Shown piece by piece: positions 17,972 to 27,210 of a stretch of DNA of 64,000 nt (within the stretch, counting starts at the first letter, position 1; the number at the start of each line of letters is the position of its first letter). A program made the position numbers and the translations under genes. Source of the DNA: M3007 sp041741155 (GTDB taxonomy: Bacteria > Bacteroidota > Bacteroidia > Chitinophagales > Saprospiraceae); assembly GCA_041741155.1 (NCBI GenBank), contig JBGSKO010000120.1, positions 21,158 through 85,157 of the forward strand, read 5' to 3'. The notes below the pieces were generated by a model, which worked only from the letters and a program-made list of their open reading frames with translations, did no database searches and was not told the origin of the DNA.

Positions 17972-20503
17972 ATGAAGATCAACTCTACCCTCCGGCTCTG
18001 GCTCTTTTCAATGGCATTTACATCAGCCCATCTCCTTGTAGCACAGGAAGCGCCGCCGCCGCCCAAACGCGATACCCTTCCTCCTGTAGTGGAAAAACCG
18101 GCTGTTGTGGCCAAGGACACCACCGCCAAAAAAGAAGAGAAAAAAGCGCCGAAACCCTACCGCGAAGTCATCACCGATAAAGCCGTGAGTATGGTGGGCA
18201 TGGTGACTGTACACCGTATCGAGGACAAGTATTTTCTGGAAATACCGGACTCCATGTTTGGCGCCGAAATCATGTCTGTCACCCGCATGACCAAGGTGCC
18301 CACCGGCGCCGGGTATGGTGGTGAACAGGCCAATCGCCAGGTGATCCGTTTCGAGCGGGGGCCGTCCGACAAAGTATTTGTACGGGCCGTGGCATACCGC
18401 AACGTGAGTTCCGACACCCTGCAACCCATTTACAAGGCCGTGCGAAATTCCAACATGGATCCTATCGCTGCGGTGTTTGATGTAAAAGCCGTGCGCAAGG
18501 ACACCTCGGTGGTGATTGAGGTCACGGATTATTTTAAAGAAGACAATCAGGTATTTTCGCTGCCTTCTTTTACCAAGCAGCGTTTTAAAATGGGTGAATT
18601 GCAAAAAGATCGCAGCTATATCGAGAGTATGCGGGTATACCCGATCAATCTGGAGATCCGCACGGTGAAAACCTACAAGGTGTCGCCGCCGTCCCTGCGG
18701 GATGAAACGCCGGGAACCATGAACCTGCCAGGCGGTATGGATGCCGGCGTGGTCACATTCGAAATCAACAACTCCCTGATTTTGCTGCCGCGGTCACCAT
18801 TCCGCAAACGCCTGTTCGATCCGCGTGTAGGTTATTTCGCTACCGGCCGCACCGTTTTTGACGACGACCAGCAGCGCGCCGAGGACGAGACCATCGCTGT
18901 TCGCTGGCGCCTGGAGCCGAAAAACGAGGCCGATATGCGCCGCCAGCAGAAAGGTGAAAAGATCGAACCGGCCAAGCCGATCGTCTATTACATTGACCCG
19001 GCTACGCCCGCAAAATGGCGGCCTTTCCTCAAAAAAGGTGTGGAAGACTGGCAACCTGCATTCGAGCAGGCCGGCTGGAAAAACGCCATCGTCGCCCGCG
19101 ACTGGCCCGAAAACGACACTACCATGAGCCTCGAAGACGCACGCTTCTCCGTCGTCCGCTACTTCGCCTCCGATATCCAGAACGCCTACGGCCCCAATGT
19201 GAATGACCCGCGCACCGGCGAGATCATCGAAAGCCATATCGGCTGGTACCACAACGTAATGCGCCTGCTCAAAACCTGGTACACTATCCAGACGGCCGCC
19301 GTGGACCCCCGCGCCCGCCAAAATGAACTGGATGACAACCTGATGGGCGCCCTTATCCGCTTTGTAGCAGCCCACGAAGTCGGCCACACGATCGGTCTGC
19401 GCCACAACTTCGGCGCCAGCCACGCTACGCCGGTGGAAAAACTGCGCGACAAAAAATTCATGGAAACGAACGGGCATACCTCCTCCATCATGGACTACGC
19501 TCGCTTCAACTACGTGGCCCAGCCCGAAGACGGTATCACCGACCTCATGCCCCGCGTAGGCGACTACGACAAATGGGCCATCGAATGGGGCTACAAACCC
19601 ATCTACGGCACCAAAGACGCCGAAGAAGACCGCAAGGTGCTCAACCGTTGGTATCTGGAAAAAGCAGCCAACAACCCGCGCCTGCATTTTTTGACCGAGT
19701 CCAGCTCTTACGACCCCCGCGCCCAAAGCGAGGACCTTGGCGATAACTCGATGGTGGCCTCCGAGTACGGCATCAAAAACCTCCAGCGTATTCTGCCCAA
19801 TGCAGCCGTATGGACCAAGGAAGAAGCCAAAACCTATGAACGCGCCGAGGAAACCTACAACAACGTAGTGGGCCAGTACACCCGCTACATCGGCCATGTT
19901 ACCAAATGGGTGGGCGGTGTGTACGAAACGCCGAAAACATACGACCAAGCCGGCGTGGTGTACGAAGCGGCGCCGGCAGCCAAACAGCGCGATGCGGTGG
20001 CATTTCTGCACAAGCACCTGTTCCAGACTCCTGAGTGGCTGCTCGATCCGAAAGTGCTGAGCCTCATCCGCCCCGACAACGGGGTGGCTGCCGTGGCTCG
20101 TTTACAGGACAATACGCTCTCGAGCTTGCTCGGCAGCGCACGGCTCCAGCGCATGATCGAAAACGAGGCGCTCGACCGGAACACCTACACGGTGGCCAAT
20201 CTGTTCGACGACCTGCGCACGGGTATCTGGTCGGAGATATCGGCTCGCACCCCCGTCAGTGTACACCGCCGCAACCTGCAAAAGGTTTTTGTGGACAAGA
20301 TGATCAGTTTGTACCTGCCATCTCCGACGACCGCCGCCCTGCGCAATACCGACGTGCCCTCCGTGGCCCTCGGTGCCCTCCGGCAACTCCGCACCGACCT
20401 GACGGCGGCCTACAACGCCTCGAACGACGCGATGAGCCGCAGCCATTATCTGGACTGTCTGGAGCGCATCGAAGTGGCACTGGATCCGGCGAGGAGGCGG
20501 TAG
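17972..20503 (+). CDS. Zinc-dependent metalloprotease (DUF5117/DUF5118 type)
   Basis: 843 aa. A signal peptide (LRLWLFSMAFTSAHLLVA) is followed by a Pro/Lys-rich linker, a DUF5118-like segment (~55-100), a DUF5117-like region with the sequence YFATGRTVFDDDQQ near residue 290, and a metzincin-like catalytic site AAHEVGHTIGLRH near residues 465-477 (HExxHxxGxxH zinc ligands). SIMDYARFNYVAQPEDG downstream resembles a Met-turn region. These large enzymes are exported and frequent in Bacteroidota and Acidobacteria; natural substrates are unknown. No T9SS domain is present, so a periplasmic location is more likely than the surface. Its stop lies 9 bp before the family B repeat array. Confidence 0.9.
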   Translation: MKINSTLRLWLFSMAFTSAHLLVAQEAPPPPKRDTLPPVVEKPAVVAKDTTAKKEEKKAPKPYREVITDKAVSMVGMVTVHRIEDKYFLEIPDSMFGAEIMSVTRMTKVPTGAGYGGEQANRQVIRFERGPSDKVFVRAVAYRNVSSDTLQPIYKAVRNSNMDPIAAVFDVKAVRKDTSVVIEVTDYFKEDNQVFSLPSFTKQRFKMGELQKDRSYIESMRVYPINLEIRTVKTYKVSPPSLRDETPGTMNLPGGMDAGVVTFEINNSLILLPRSPFRKRLFDPRVGYFATGRTVFDDDQQRAEDETIAVRWRLEPKNEADMRRQQKGEKIEPAKPIVYYIDPATPAKWRPFLKKGVEDWQPAFEQAGWKNAIVARDWPENDTTMSLEDARFSVVRYFASDIQNAYGPNVNDPRTGEIIESHIGWYHNVMRLLKTWYTIQTAAVDPRARQNELDDNLMGALIRFVAAHEVGHTIGLRHNFGASHATPVEKLRDKKFMETNGHTSSIMDYARFNYVAQPEDGITDLMPRVGDYDKWAIEWGYKPIYGTKDAEEDRKVLNRWYLEKAANNPRLHFLTESSSYDPRAQSEDLGDNSMVASEYGIKNLQRILPNAAVWTKEEAKTYERAEETYNNVVGQYTRYIGHVTKWVGGVYETPKTYDQAGVVYEAAPAAKQRDAVAFLHKHLFQTPEWLLDPKVLSLIRPDNGVAAVARLQDNTLSSLLGSARLQRMIENEALDRNTYTVANLFDDLRTGIWSEISARTPVSVHRRNLQKVFVDKMISLYLPSPTTAALRNTDVPSVALGALRQLRTDLTAAYNASNDAMSRSHYLDCLERIEVALDPARRR

Positions 20504-20512
20504 GGCAATCAC

Positions 20513-20646
20513 AACGTCGGCGAGGTTGGAAACCTCGCCGAGGTTTGGTAGGGTTGATCGCAACGTCGGCGAGGTTCGAAACCTCGCCGACGTTTGGTAG
20601 GGTTGATCGCAACGTCGGCGAGGTTCGAAACCTCGCCGACGTTTGG
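20513..20646. repeat. Family B palindromic repeat, three tandem copies
   Basis: Three 36-bp palindromes begin at 20513, 20562 and 20611, an exact 49-bp period. Each has arms of the type ACGTCGGCGAGGTT / AACCTCGCCGACGT around a 2-nt centre and is followed by GTAGGGTTGATCG. Unit 1 has one mismatch in its right arm. They directly precede the RAYT gene, as REP sequences commonly flank their dedicated transposase. Confidence 0.92.
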
Positions 20647-20670
20647 TTTGGATAAAAGAAGAATATAACC

Positions 20671-21327
20671 ATGAAAAAACACACAGAACCTTTAGCCTGT
20701 GGTGTATTCTACCACATCTACAACCGAGGAGTCAACGGAGAAGACCTGTTCAAGGAAGAACGGAACTACGCTTTTTTTCTTCAGAAATACGCCCATTTCA
20801 TCCAGCCAGTGGCGGAAACATTCGCCTACTGCCTGATGAAAAACCACTTTCATCTCTTGGTCAAAACGCGGACAGCTGAAGAAGTCATAAGAAGAGTTAG
20901 TGCTTGTACCAATGTCGGCGAGGTTCAAAATCCCGCCGACTTTGTGGACATTGATTCCGTTGCCGCCAAACTCATCAGCAACCAGTTCGCCAAACTTTTT
21001 AATAGTTATGCTCAAGCTATCAACAAGGCCTACCGGCGTACCGGTGGACTGTTTGAAAATGTCTTTCGCCGAATACCGGTACATGATGACTGCTACTTTG
21101 TCCAGTTAGTTTATTACATCCATGCCAATCCGCAGCATCACGGGTTTGTTGCTGATTTCAGGGACTACCCGCACTCATCGTATCATGCGCACCTATCCAA
21201 TACACAAACCAAACTGAACCGAGGCGAACTCCTCCATTGGTTTGGTTCATCGGCAGAATTTGAGAAGTATCACCTGGCCAATCAGGTGTTGGGGGATTTG
21301 GATAAATTCGAGATTGAAGTAGGTTGA
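20671..21327 (+). CDS. REP-associated tyrosine transposase (RAYT, Y1/IS200-like)
   Basis: 218 aa of the Y1 transposase superfamily: N-terminal FYHIYNRGVNGE, the HUH metal motif in MKNHFHLLVKT (about residues 52-62), and the helix with the presumed catalytic Tyr in LFNSYAQAINKAYRRTGGLFE. RAYTs nick and join single-stranded REP palindromes and are thought to spread them. Five family B palindromes flank the gene (three upstream, two downstream), and a sixth copy sits inside the coding sequence at 20911-20947, translated in frame as NVGEVQNPADFV in the linker between the HUH strand and the Tyr helix. The stop codon lies in the spacer of the downstream repeat. All recognisable motifs are intact. 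Confidence 0.93.
   Translation: MKKHTEPLACGVFYHIYNRGVNGEDLFKEERNYAFFLQKYAHFIQPVAETFAYCLMKNHFHLLVKTRTAEEVIRRVSACTNVGEVQNPADFVDIDSVAAKLISNQFAKLFNSYAQAINKAYRRTGGLFENVFRRIPVHDDCYFVQLVYYIHANPQHHGFVADFRDYPHSSYHAHLSNTQTKLNRGELLHWFGSSAEFEKYHLANQVLGDLDKFEIEVG
20911..20947. repeat. Family B palindrome inside the RAYT coding sequence
   Basis: AATGTCGGCGAGGTTC, then AAAATCCCGCCGACTTTG: a slightly diverged family B unit, in frame in the transposase gene. Differences from the flanking copies reduce pairing and avoid a stop. Confidence 0.85.
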
Positions 21328-21331
21328 TCGC

Positions 21332-21416
21332 AACGTCGGCGAGGTTGGAAACCTCGCCGACGTTTGGTAGTGTTGATCATAACGTCGGCGAGGTTCGAAA
21401 CCTCGCCGACGTTTGG
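21332..21416. repeat. Family B palindromic repeat, two tandem copies
   Basis: Units at 21332-21367 and 21381-21416, again 49 bp apart. The RAYT stop codon (21325-21327) is the TGA of the GTTGATCG spacer, so the array and gene end are fused. It separates the convergent RAYT and TPR genes and could act as a bidirectional mRNA end. Confidence 0.92.
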
Positions 21417-21428
21417 TAAATGCGATAC

Positions 21429-22700
21429 CTAAAACCGCCGGCTGTCCCGCATAATCACATAGTTTGCTACCCAACCGTACGCGAAGATGCCGACTCCAAA
21501 AATGCCGAGTCCCATGGTCGTCAGGCTGGTATTGTTTAACAACAAGCCCAGCAATGGTATGCCCAACCCGGCAACAGCCAATACGCCGGCATACCAGGAC
21601 AGTTGCTGCCGCGCTTTGCCTCCGGGTTGCGTCGAAAAAAGTCCGCCTGCCGGGATCATCAGGATGAACAAAATCGTGCCGCCCAGAATCAAGGTACTGT
21701 TGTTCAGCAGGAGGCCGGCAAGTATGGCCGAAATAGCGGCGGCAAAACAAATGCCCACGAGGGAACTGCCCCGTTTTTCATCGTCGGTCAGGGCGTGTTT
21801 GCCCAATGGGTGCAGGCGGAGGATCAGGTTGGAAATCGGGCCTGCGATCCAGGAAGAAAATACAAAGGCGATGTAAAACACGATCAGCGGCATCAAAAAG
21901 GGCTGGAGGTCCGGGTTGTGTGTGGCGACCGTGCGCACCAGCCGAAAAGCCACATACGTTCCGATAATGACCACCCACTGATTCCCGGAGGATAGTTTGT
22001 TCATCCAGAGGAAGTACCGCAGGACTACGCGGTACAGCAGGTTTTTTGCTTTGATAGATTCTTTCAGGCCATCCTGTGCGTGTTCGTTATTCGGGTCAAT
22101 CCGCAGCGACTCCAGAAACGACGCCTGTGCTTCCGCATACTGCCCTTTTTCTATCGCTACCCACCCTTTGTTGGCGTGCGAATAGGCGTTTTCCGGATTT
22201 TTATACAAGGCCGAGTCCACCGTTTCACGGGCTTCCGACGTGCGGTTTAGTTTTACCAGTATTACCGTCCGCAAATTGATCAGGGCCTCGTCCTCCGGGT
22301 CCAGTTCGAGGCCTTTGTCCACATTGTGCAGCGCGAGATCCCAGCGCTGTGCATGAAATTCCAGTTGTGCCATCAGGTGGTACAACACACTGGAATCCGG
22401 TGCGATGTGCAGGGCCGATTGCACGGTTTCGCGGGCTTTGTCGGGTTGGTTGTTCAATAAAAAGGCATAGCCCAGCACATACAGGGGGTACGGGTGATCA
22501 GCCTCCTGCGCGACGGCCTGTTGGGCCGGCGGGAGCGCGTCGGCGTACTTGTTCTGCTGAATCAGGCACCAGGCCAGCGCAGCCAGCGCTTCCGGGTTTT
22601 CGGGCGCATCGGAAAGGGCCTGGCGGATTTTCTTTTCCGCCTCTGCCGGGCGGTTGGTTTCCAGGAGTAATTCCGCCTGTTTGAGAAGTTGAGCGACCAT
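21429..22700 (-). CDS. TPR-repeat membrane protein
   Basis: 423 aa. The N-terminal ~230 residues are tetratricopeptide repeats (EKKIRQALSDAPENPEALAAL, ALHNVDKGLELDPEDEALINL, AQASFLESLRIDPNNEHAQDGL). The C-terminal half has about six hydrophobic segments between residues 245 and 418. There is no signal peptide, so the TPR part should face the cytoplasm and the rest span the inner membrane. The gene follows the TPR-AAA ATPase gene by 16 bp and is surely cotranscribed with it, suggesting a membrane platform that recruits the ATPase. I do not recognise a named family. Confidence 0.8.
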   Translation of the reverse strand: MVAQLLKQAELLLETNRPAEAEKKIRQALSDAPENPEALAALAWCLIQQNKYADALPPAQQAVAQEADHPYPLYVLGYAFLLNNQPDKARETVQSALHIAPDSSVLYHLMAQLEFHAQRWDLALHNVDKGLELDPEDEALINLRTVILVKLNRTSEARETVDSALYKNPENAYSHANKGWVAIEKGQYAEAQASFLESLRIDPNNEHAQDGLKESIKAKNLLYRVVLRYFLWMNKLSSGNQWVVIIGTYVAFRLVRTVATHNPDLQPFLMPLIVFYIAFVFSSWIAGPISNLILRLHPLGKHALTDDEKRGSSLVGICFAAAISAILAGLLLNNSTLILGGTILFILMIPAGGLFSTQPGGKARQQLSWYAGVLAVAGLGIPLLGLLLNNTSLTTMGLGIFGVGIFAYGWVANYVIMRDSRRF

Positions 22701-22716
22701 AGGGTTGAAATTGGGG

Positions 22717-24057
22717 TTAGCGTTTCAGTTTCAAATAGTGGAGGATATCGTCGTACAAACCGCCCTCGTTGGCAAACAACGCGTAGTTTTTGGCGGAGAT
22801 AAACCACTCTTTCGTGGTTGGTTTTTGTTTGGCCGCTGCTGCGGCCAAATCGGATGTGGACAGGGGGGAGGGCACGCCTGTCCGCATGGCTTCTTCCAGT
22901 TTGGCTTCTATGGCCACGTCAATCAGCGCCTCCAGATCGGCGCCGGAAAACTCCGACGTTTTGCGTGCAATAGCGGCGTAATCCATGGCTTCGGCGGGTT
23001 TGCCTTTCATTTTGATGGCCAAAATGGATTCGCGGGCTTGTTCGTCGGGTGGCGGCACGAATATGATTCGATCAAAGCGTCCGGGGCGCCGGAACGCCGG
23101 GTCGAGGTGCCAGGGCGCATTGGTGGCGGCCAGGACGAGTACGCCGTCGTTGTCGCCCTCCATGCCGTCCATTTCGAGCAGGAACTGGTTAATCATCTGT
23201 TTGCCGGCAGAATGGCGCATGTCGTTTCGGTTGGCGCCAAGGGCATCTACTTCGTCGAAGAAGAGCACACAGGGTTTCAGCGAGCGTGCTTTTTCGAAGA
23301 TGGCGTGCAGGTTTTTTTCCGAATTGCCAATCCACATATCGAGTATGTCGCTGATGCCCACGGAAATAAAGTTGGCGTTGACTTCGCCGGCAGTCGCGCG
23401 TGCCAGATGGGTTTTGCCGCACCCGGGAGGGCCGTAAAGCAGGATTCCGCCGCCGATTTTTTTGCCGTAGGCTTTATACAAATCGGCATGTCGCAGTGGC
23501 TCAATGATTTTCAGGCGGATTTCGCGCTTCACGCTTTCCATACCGCCCACATCCTGAAAGCTGATCTTGGGGCGCTCGATGTCGAGGGTTCTGGTGTTGT
23601 CGCCCTGCGACGGGTCGCCGTGCGCAGCCAGTCGCAGTTTTTCCGGTTGGCGTCCTTGCTGCAGGGCGAGGTTGATTTCCGATTCGAGAAAAGCGTCTTT
23701 CAGGTTGGCGTCGAGGGCCAGGGCATTGTCGTAAGCGTCTTTGGCATCGGAAGCCTGACCGGCCTGATACAGCAGTTTGGCGTATAGCAACCAGGCCCGC
23801 GGGGGCGGAGTGCCGCCCGCCGTGAGCTCTTCTACCAGTACCAGACCAAGAGAGGTTTTTTTTTGTTCGCAAAACGCTGTGCCGAGGCCGATTTTGAGTT
23901 CCAGATCGTGCGGGTTTAGCTTCAGCGCATCTTTCAACTCGATTTCGGCTTCTTCCCAGCGGCCGCGGCGCAGCAATTCGGCACACAGGTATTTGCGCAG
24001 CGGCAGGTTGTCGGGCGCCTGGCGAACGGCATCCATCAGGGTTTGTAAATCATCCAT
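22717..24057 (-). CDS. TPR-AAA+ ATPase (Cdc48/ATAD-like single AAA domain)
   Basis: 446 aa. Residues 1-135 form TPR-like helices; residues ~165-360 form one AAA domain with FQDVGGMESVKREI, Walker A GPPGCGKT (209-216), Walker B VLFFDEVDA (264-272), sensor-1 ATN and the arginine-finger segment FRRPGRFD. The core is close to eukaryote-like Cdc48/Vps4-type unfoldases, but no protease domain is present, so it probably remodels protein complexes. It is soluble. It is the first gene of a two-gene operon with a TPR membrane protein 16 bp downstream. Its leader contains CTCAAC units (24070-24105). Confidence 0.88.
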   Translation of the reverse strand: MDDLQTLMDAVRQAPDNLPLRKYLCAELLRRGRWEEAEIELKDALKLNPHDLELKIGLGTAFCEQKKTSLGLVLVEELTAGGTPPPRAWLLYAKLLYQAGQASDAKDAYDNALALDANLKDAFLESEINLALQQGRQPEKLRLAAHGDPSQGDNTRTLDIERPKISFQDVGGMESVKREIRLKIIEPLRHADLYKAYGKKIGGGILLYGPPGCGKTHLARATAGEVNANFISVGISDILDMWIGNSEKNLHAIFEKARSLKPCVLFFDEVDALGANRNDMRHSAGKQMINQFLLEMDGMEGDNDGVLVLAATNAPWHLDPAFRRPGRFDRIIFVPPPDEQARESILAIKMKGKPAEAMDYAAIARKTSEFSGADLEALIDVAIEAKLEEAMRTGVPSPLSTSDLAAAAAKQKPTTKEWFISAKNYALFANEGGLYDDILHYLKLKR

Positions 24058-24120
24058 GCTTTTCGTTCGTTGAGCGCGGTTGAGCAGGTTTAGAAAGTTG
24101 AGGGATCCAAGTAACAGTTT

Positions 24121-24168
24121 AGGCTGTGGCAGCGCGCCGAAACATTTTCCGGTGCACTGCCACAGCCT
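24121..24168 (-). terminator. Hairpin after the subtilisin-like protease gene
   Basis: Perfect 12-bp arms (24121-24132 and 24157-24168) about 20 bp past the stop at 24187. There is no clear T-run on the minus strand, so it may be a 3'-end stabilising structure or a weak terminator separating the protease from the AAA operon. Confidence 0.55.
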
Positions 24169-24186
24169 GAGTAGTTACTTTACATT

Positions 24187-27100
24187 TTAGTTCTTCACGA
24201 ACTTTCCGCTCCAGTACGGGCGGCCGTCTGCGTGCAGCAGCACAGCGTACACGCCCGGGGGAAGCGTCGCCACGTCTACACGGAGCAGTCCATCGGCGGA
24301 ACGTGCGACATTGTTCAGTGTGCGGACATTTCGGCCCAGCAAATCGCTGACGCGGATGTCTATATTCGCAGGTACCCGTTCGTCCACAAAAGCCAGCAGC
24401 ACTTCATCGGTAGCCGGGTTCGGGAACAGCGCCACGTTGTCGGCGACGTTGCCGGGCAGCACGGGTGCCGACGAGGTTTGCAAGACCGTGATGGTCTTTT
24501 CTGCTACGTTGGAACAGCCATTGGCCGTGGTGGAAATGAGCCGCACGGTGTATGTTCCGGTTTGGGTGTAGGTGGTGCCGGGGGTTGCGCCGGTGCCCGT
24601 CAGGCCGTTGCCGAAGTCCCAGAATTGAGAAACTGCGTTGGCTGTTTGGTCGCTGAACGTAACGTTGCCGCCACCGGAGAGGTAGGTCGTATCGGCCGAT
24701 GCGGTGAAGCTCACCGTCGGGGCTGTTTGGGTGCTGATCTGGATAGGAATAGCGATGCGCCCGCATACGGAGGGTACTTCGATTTCCCAGTCGAAGAAAT
24801 AGTAGTAGAACAGGGTGCTGCTGCCGCCGGAGGGTGTTCGGCCGCTGTAAATATTGACAACGCCCGGCACTTGATATGGATAGCCGGTGATGCCCACGGA
24901 ATGTTTCAGCTGGTTGCCGCTAACGGCGAGTATCCGATGCCCATCGCCTTTTGGTACGGTAATATTCAGGGTAATACGTTGTTCGCCGACCTGACTGATG
25001 ATCACGGGTTTGGACGCCACCGTGTTGCCGTCTTTGTCTTCGATGCGGATGAGGCGGGCGCCGGTTTGGTCGGCAAAAACTTTGACGGTCTTGAGTACGA
25101 AGGTCTGGGTAGCGTTGAAAATCAGCCCGCCTTCAATGCTGTTGGCAGTATTGGTGCCAGCAGAAAGGTCAAACCGGCCAACCTTGTACGCTCCGTTTGT
25201 GCTGACGTAGTAGGTGGTATTTTGAGTGAGCGCCGGGGTAAGGAAGCGTGTCGTTTCGGCGGTAGGATTCACAGACGATTGGGTCGTGTACCACTGCACT
25301 TTATCTTGCGCACCGAGCGCGCCGGTGTACTCCAGCAGCACCCGGCTACCCGAACAGAGCGGCTGTGTTTGCAGGGGAGAAATAGTAGCCGTGGGGTAGT
25401 CCGCGTTGGCCATAGTGAAGGCGCGTTTGAAGCGGTTGTTCAGCGGGCGCGGGTCGGGCTGGCCATTGGGATTGAGCAGTTGAACCACGAAAATGCGGTC
25501 GCCGGGCGTAATACCCGATACGCCGGGCAGTGTCACCGTCGTGAACGTGTTGGCGGCCAGCGAGCCCGTCCAGTTGAAGGTCTGGAGCGTGCTGCCCTCT
25601 ATCCCGTACTGAATTTGCAGGGTATTGATGGTCTGTGCGCTGGCATTTTCGAAGGTAACTGTAGCTTCTACCGGGCCTTTACATTTTCCCTCCACTTTTA
25701 CATCAATGATGAGTACATCGCGGTCGGCGGACACGGGCGGCACGGGTGTGTGGCCCTGGCCAATCAGGTAGTTGTAGGCAGATTCCAGGTTAATCATGCC
25801 TTTGCCGTGCGCATTGTCCTCGCCAAAGGTGCCAAGGTCAATAGCCGAATTATACAAGGCGAGTTTAAGTTGAATCCCGGACAGGAAGGGGAATGCTTCG
25901 CGCAGCAGCACGATGGCGCCGGAAACGTGCGGGGCCGCCATGGAGGTGCCGTTGAACGACTCATAGCCGGTGCCAGGTACGGAAGAGCGCACGGCTACGC
26001 CGGGCGCGCATACTTCCGGTTTGATGAGCAGGGCGCCACTTCCGCCACAAGGGCTGGGGCCGCGGCTCGAAAAGTCGGCGATGGGGAAACTTGCGTTGGC
26101 GCCATCTATCGCGCCCACAGCGAAGGTATTCACCAGATCCATATTCATGGCAGCGCCGGAGGATACGGTGCCGGGGGCGGGGCCATTGTTGCCCTGAGCC
26201 CATACAACGGCGATACCTGCGGCCTCTACGGCATTGAGCACATTGATCGCCTGGGAATTGCCACAGTCAAAGGGCCCCGCACGCCAGGAGCAATTGATCA
26301 CGTCGGGTTGATCGGAGGTCGTAGCCGCATTGCCGTCGGGGTTAATGGCCCATTGCATGGTGACGGTGTTGGCAAAAACAGTCTGGTTGAACGACGATGC
26401 ACAGCCCAGGTCATTGCCTACAGGGAATTGCATCGGGCCGCCCATCCAGTGGGCGTTGAAGGCTACGCCGATGGTATCGTTGGTTTTGCGGTCGAGACCG
26501 CAAACAGTACCGGTGACGTGGGTGCCGTGCTCGGCGCAATCTTCCGGGTATTTGCTGCCGTTCCAGGCTTGTTGGGTGGGCACCTGATGGCCCCAGAAAT
26601 TATCAATCAGAGCCGGATGCTCGCCATCGTCGCCGGTATCAATAACCAATGCTTTGCGGCCGTAGCCGGTGTAGCCAAGGTTCCACATAAACGGCGCCTT
26701 GATCGCGCTCAGGCCGACTTCCTTACCGTTAGGTCCGGCAGCAGCTGCTTCGCGGCTTACGGGCAGGATGATTTCAACGGGGGCGTTCCATAGGATTTCG
26801 CCCACTTCCGGCCAATCGGCCATGCGTGCAATGGCGGCAGCATTGGCCCGGACATAGATGGCGTTGGTGATCCAGACCGGGTAGATACTGGTGGCCTCGG
26901 CGCCGTCGAGTTGTTGCAGGCGGCTGATTACAGTGGGCTGGGTGGCTGCCGCTTTGGCTTGCAGGCGGGTAATAACCTGATAGGTGCGCTCGGCGAGCGG
27001 CGTACGTTCGGTTTCAAAAGCGGCCAGCATAGCCCGGGTATCCTCTTGGTTGGTCAGGTCGAGAATTACTTCCTGATAGGCCTCCGGTGCGGCACTCATG

Positions 27101-27210
27101 CGCTGCGCCAGGGCGGGGTCTATTTTGCCGCTTTGAGCGTACGCACACAGGGGCAGGAGAAAGAGCAGGAGCAGAAGGCTCTTGGCGGTTAACGGTACAA
27201 ATTTGAACAT
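24187..27210 (-). CDS. Subtilisin-like (S8) serine protease with PKD and T9SS domains
   Basis: 1007 aa. Signal peptide (LLLLLFLLPLCAYA), an N-terminal prodomain-like region, then the S8 catalytic domain with the complete triad: Asp191 (VIDTGDDG), His231 (EHGTHVTG), Ser423 (NGTSMAAPH), plus oxyanion Asn341. The layout of the catalytic domain is bacillopeptidase F-like. Beta-sandwich modules follow, then one PKD domain (~855-930, FWDFGNGLTGTG, TYTQTGTYTVRL) and a T9SS type A domain (LFPNPATDEVL ... GKFVKN). It should be exported and displayed on or released from the cell as a general protease. A nested family A palindrome lies in its upstream region. Confidence 0.95.
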   Translation of the reverse strand: MFKFVPLTAKSLLLLLFLLPLCAYAQSGKIDPALAQRMSAAPEAYQEVILDLTNQEDTRAMLAAFETERTPLAERTYQVITRLQAKAAATQPTVISRLQQLDGAEATSIYPVWITNAIYVRANAAAIARMADWPEVGEILWNAPVEIILPVSREAAAAGPNGKEVGLSAIKAPFMWNLGYTGYGRKALVIDTGDDGEHPALIDNFWGHQVPTQQAWNGSKYPEDCAEHGTHVTGTVCGLDRKTNDTIGVAFNAHWMGGPMQFPVGNDLGCASSFNQTVFANTVTMQWAINPDGNAATTSDQPDVINCSWRAGPFDCGNSQAINVLNAVEAAGIAVVWAQGNNGPAPGTVSSGAAMNMDLVNTFAVGAIDGANASFPIADFSSRGPSPCGGSGALLIKPEVCAPGVAVRSSVPGTGYESFNGTSMAAPHVSGAIVLLREAFPFLSGIQLKLALYNSAIDLGTFGEDNAHGKGMINLESAYNYLIGQGHTPVPPVSADRDVLIIDVKVEGKCKGPVEATVTFENASAQTINTLQIQYGIEGSTLQTFNWTGSLAANTFTTVTLPGVSGITPGDRIFVVQLLNPNGQPDPRPLNNRFKRAFTMANADYPTATISPLQTQPLCSGSRVLLEYTGALGAQDKVQWYTTQSSVNPTAETTRFLTPALTQNTTYYVSTNGAYKVGRFDLSAGTNTANSIEGGLIFNATQTFVLKTVKVFADQTGARLIRIEDKDGNTVASKPVIISQVGEQRITLNITVPKGDGHRILAVSGNQLKHSVGITGYPYQVPGVVNIYSGRTPSGGSSTLFYYYFFDWEIEVPSVCGRIAIPIQISTQTAPTVSFTASADTTYLSGGGNVTFSDQTANAVSQFWDFGNGLTGTGATPGTTYTQTGTYTVRLISTTANGCSNVAEKTITVLQTSSAPVLPGNVADNVALFPNPATDEVLLAFVDERVPANIDIRVSDLLGRNVRTLNNVARSADGLLRVDVATLPPGVYAVLLHADGRPYWSGKFVKN

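Noticed and set aside
20513..21416. CRISPR array suggested by regular palindromic repeats
   Set aside because: Spacers are identical to each other, period is 49 bp, no cas genes are nearby, and a RAYT gene accounts for the repeats.
24232..26793. 853-codon plus-strand open frame antisense to the S8 protease gene
   Set aside because: The minus-strand frame has an intact catalytic triad, signal peptide and T9SS domain; the antisense frame has no recognisable domain and is a by-product of GC-rich codon use.
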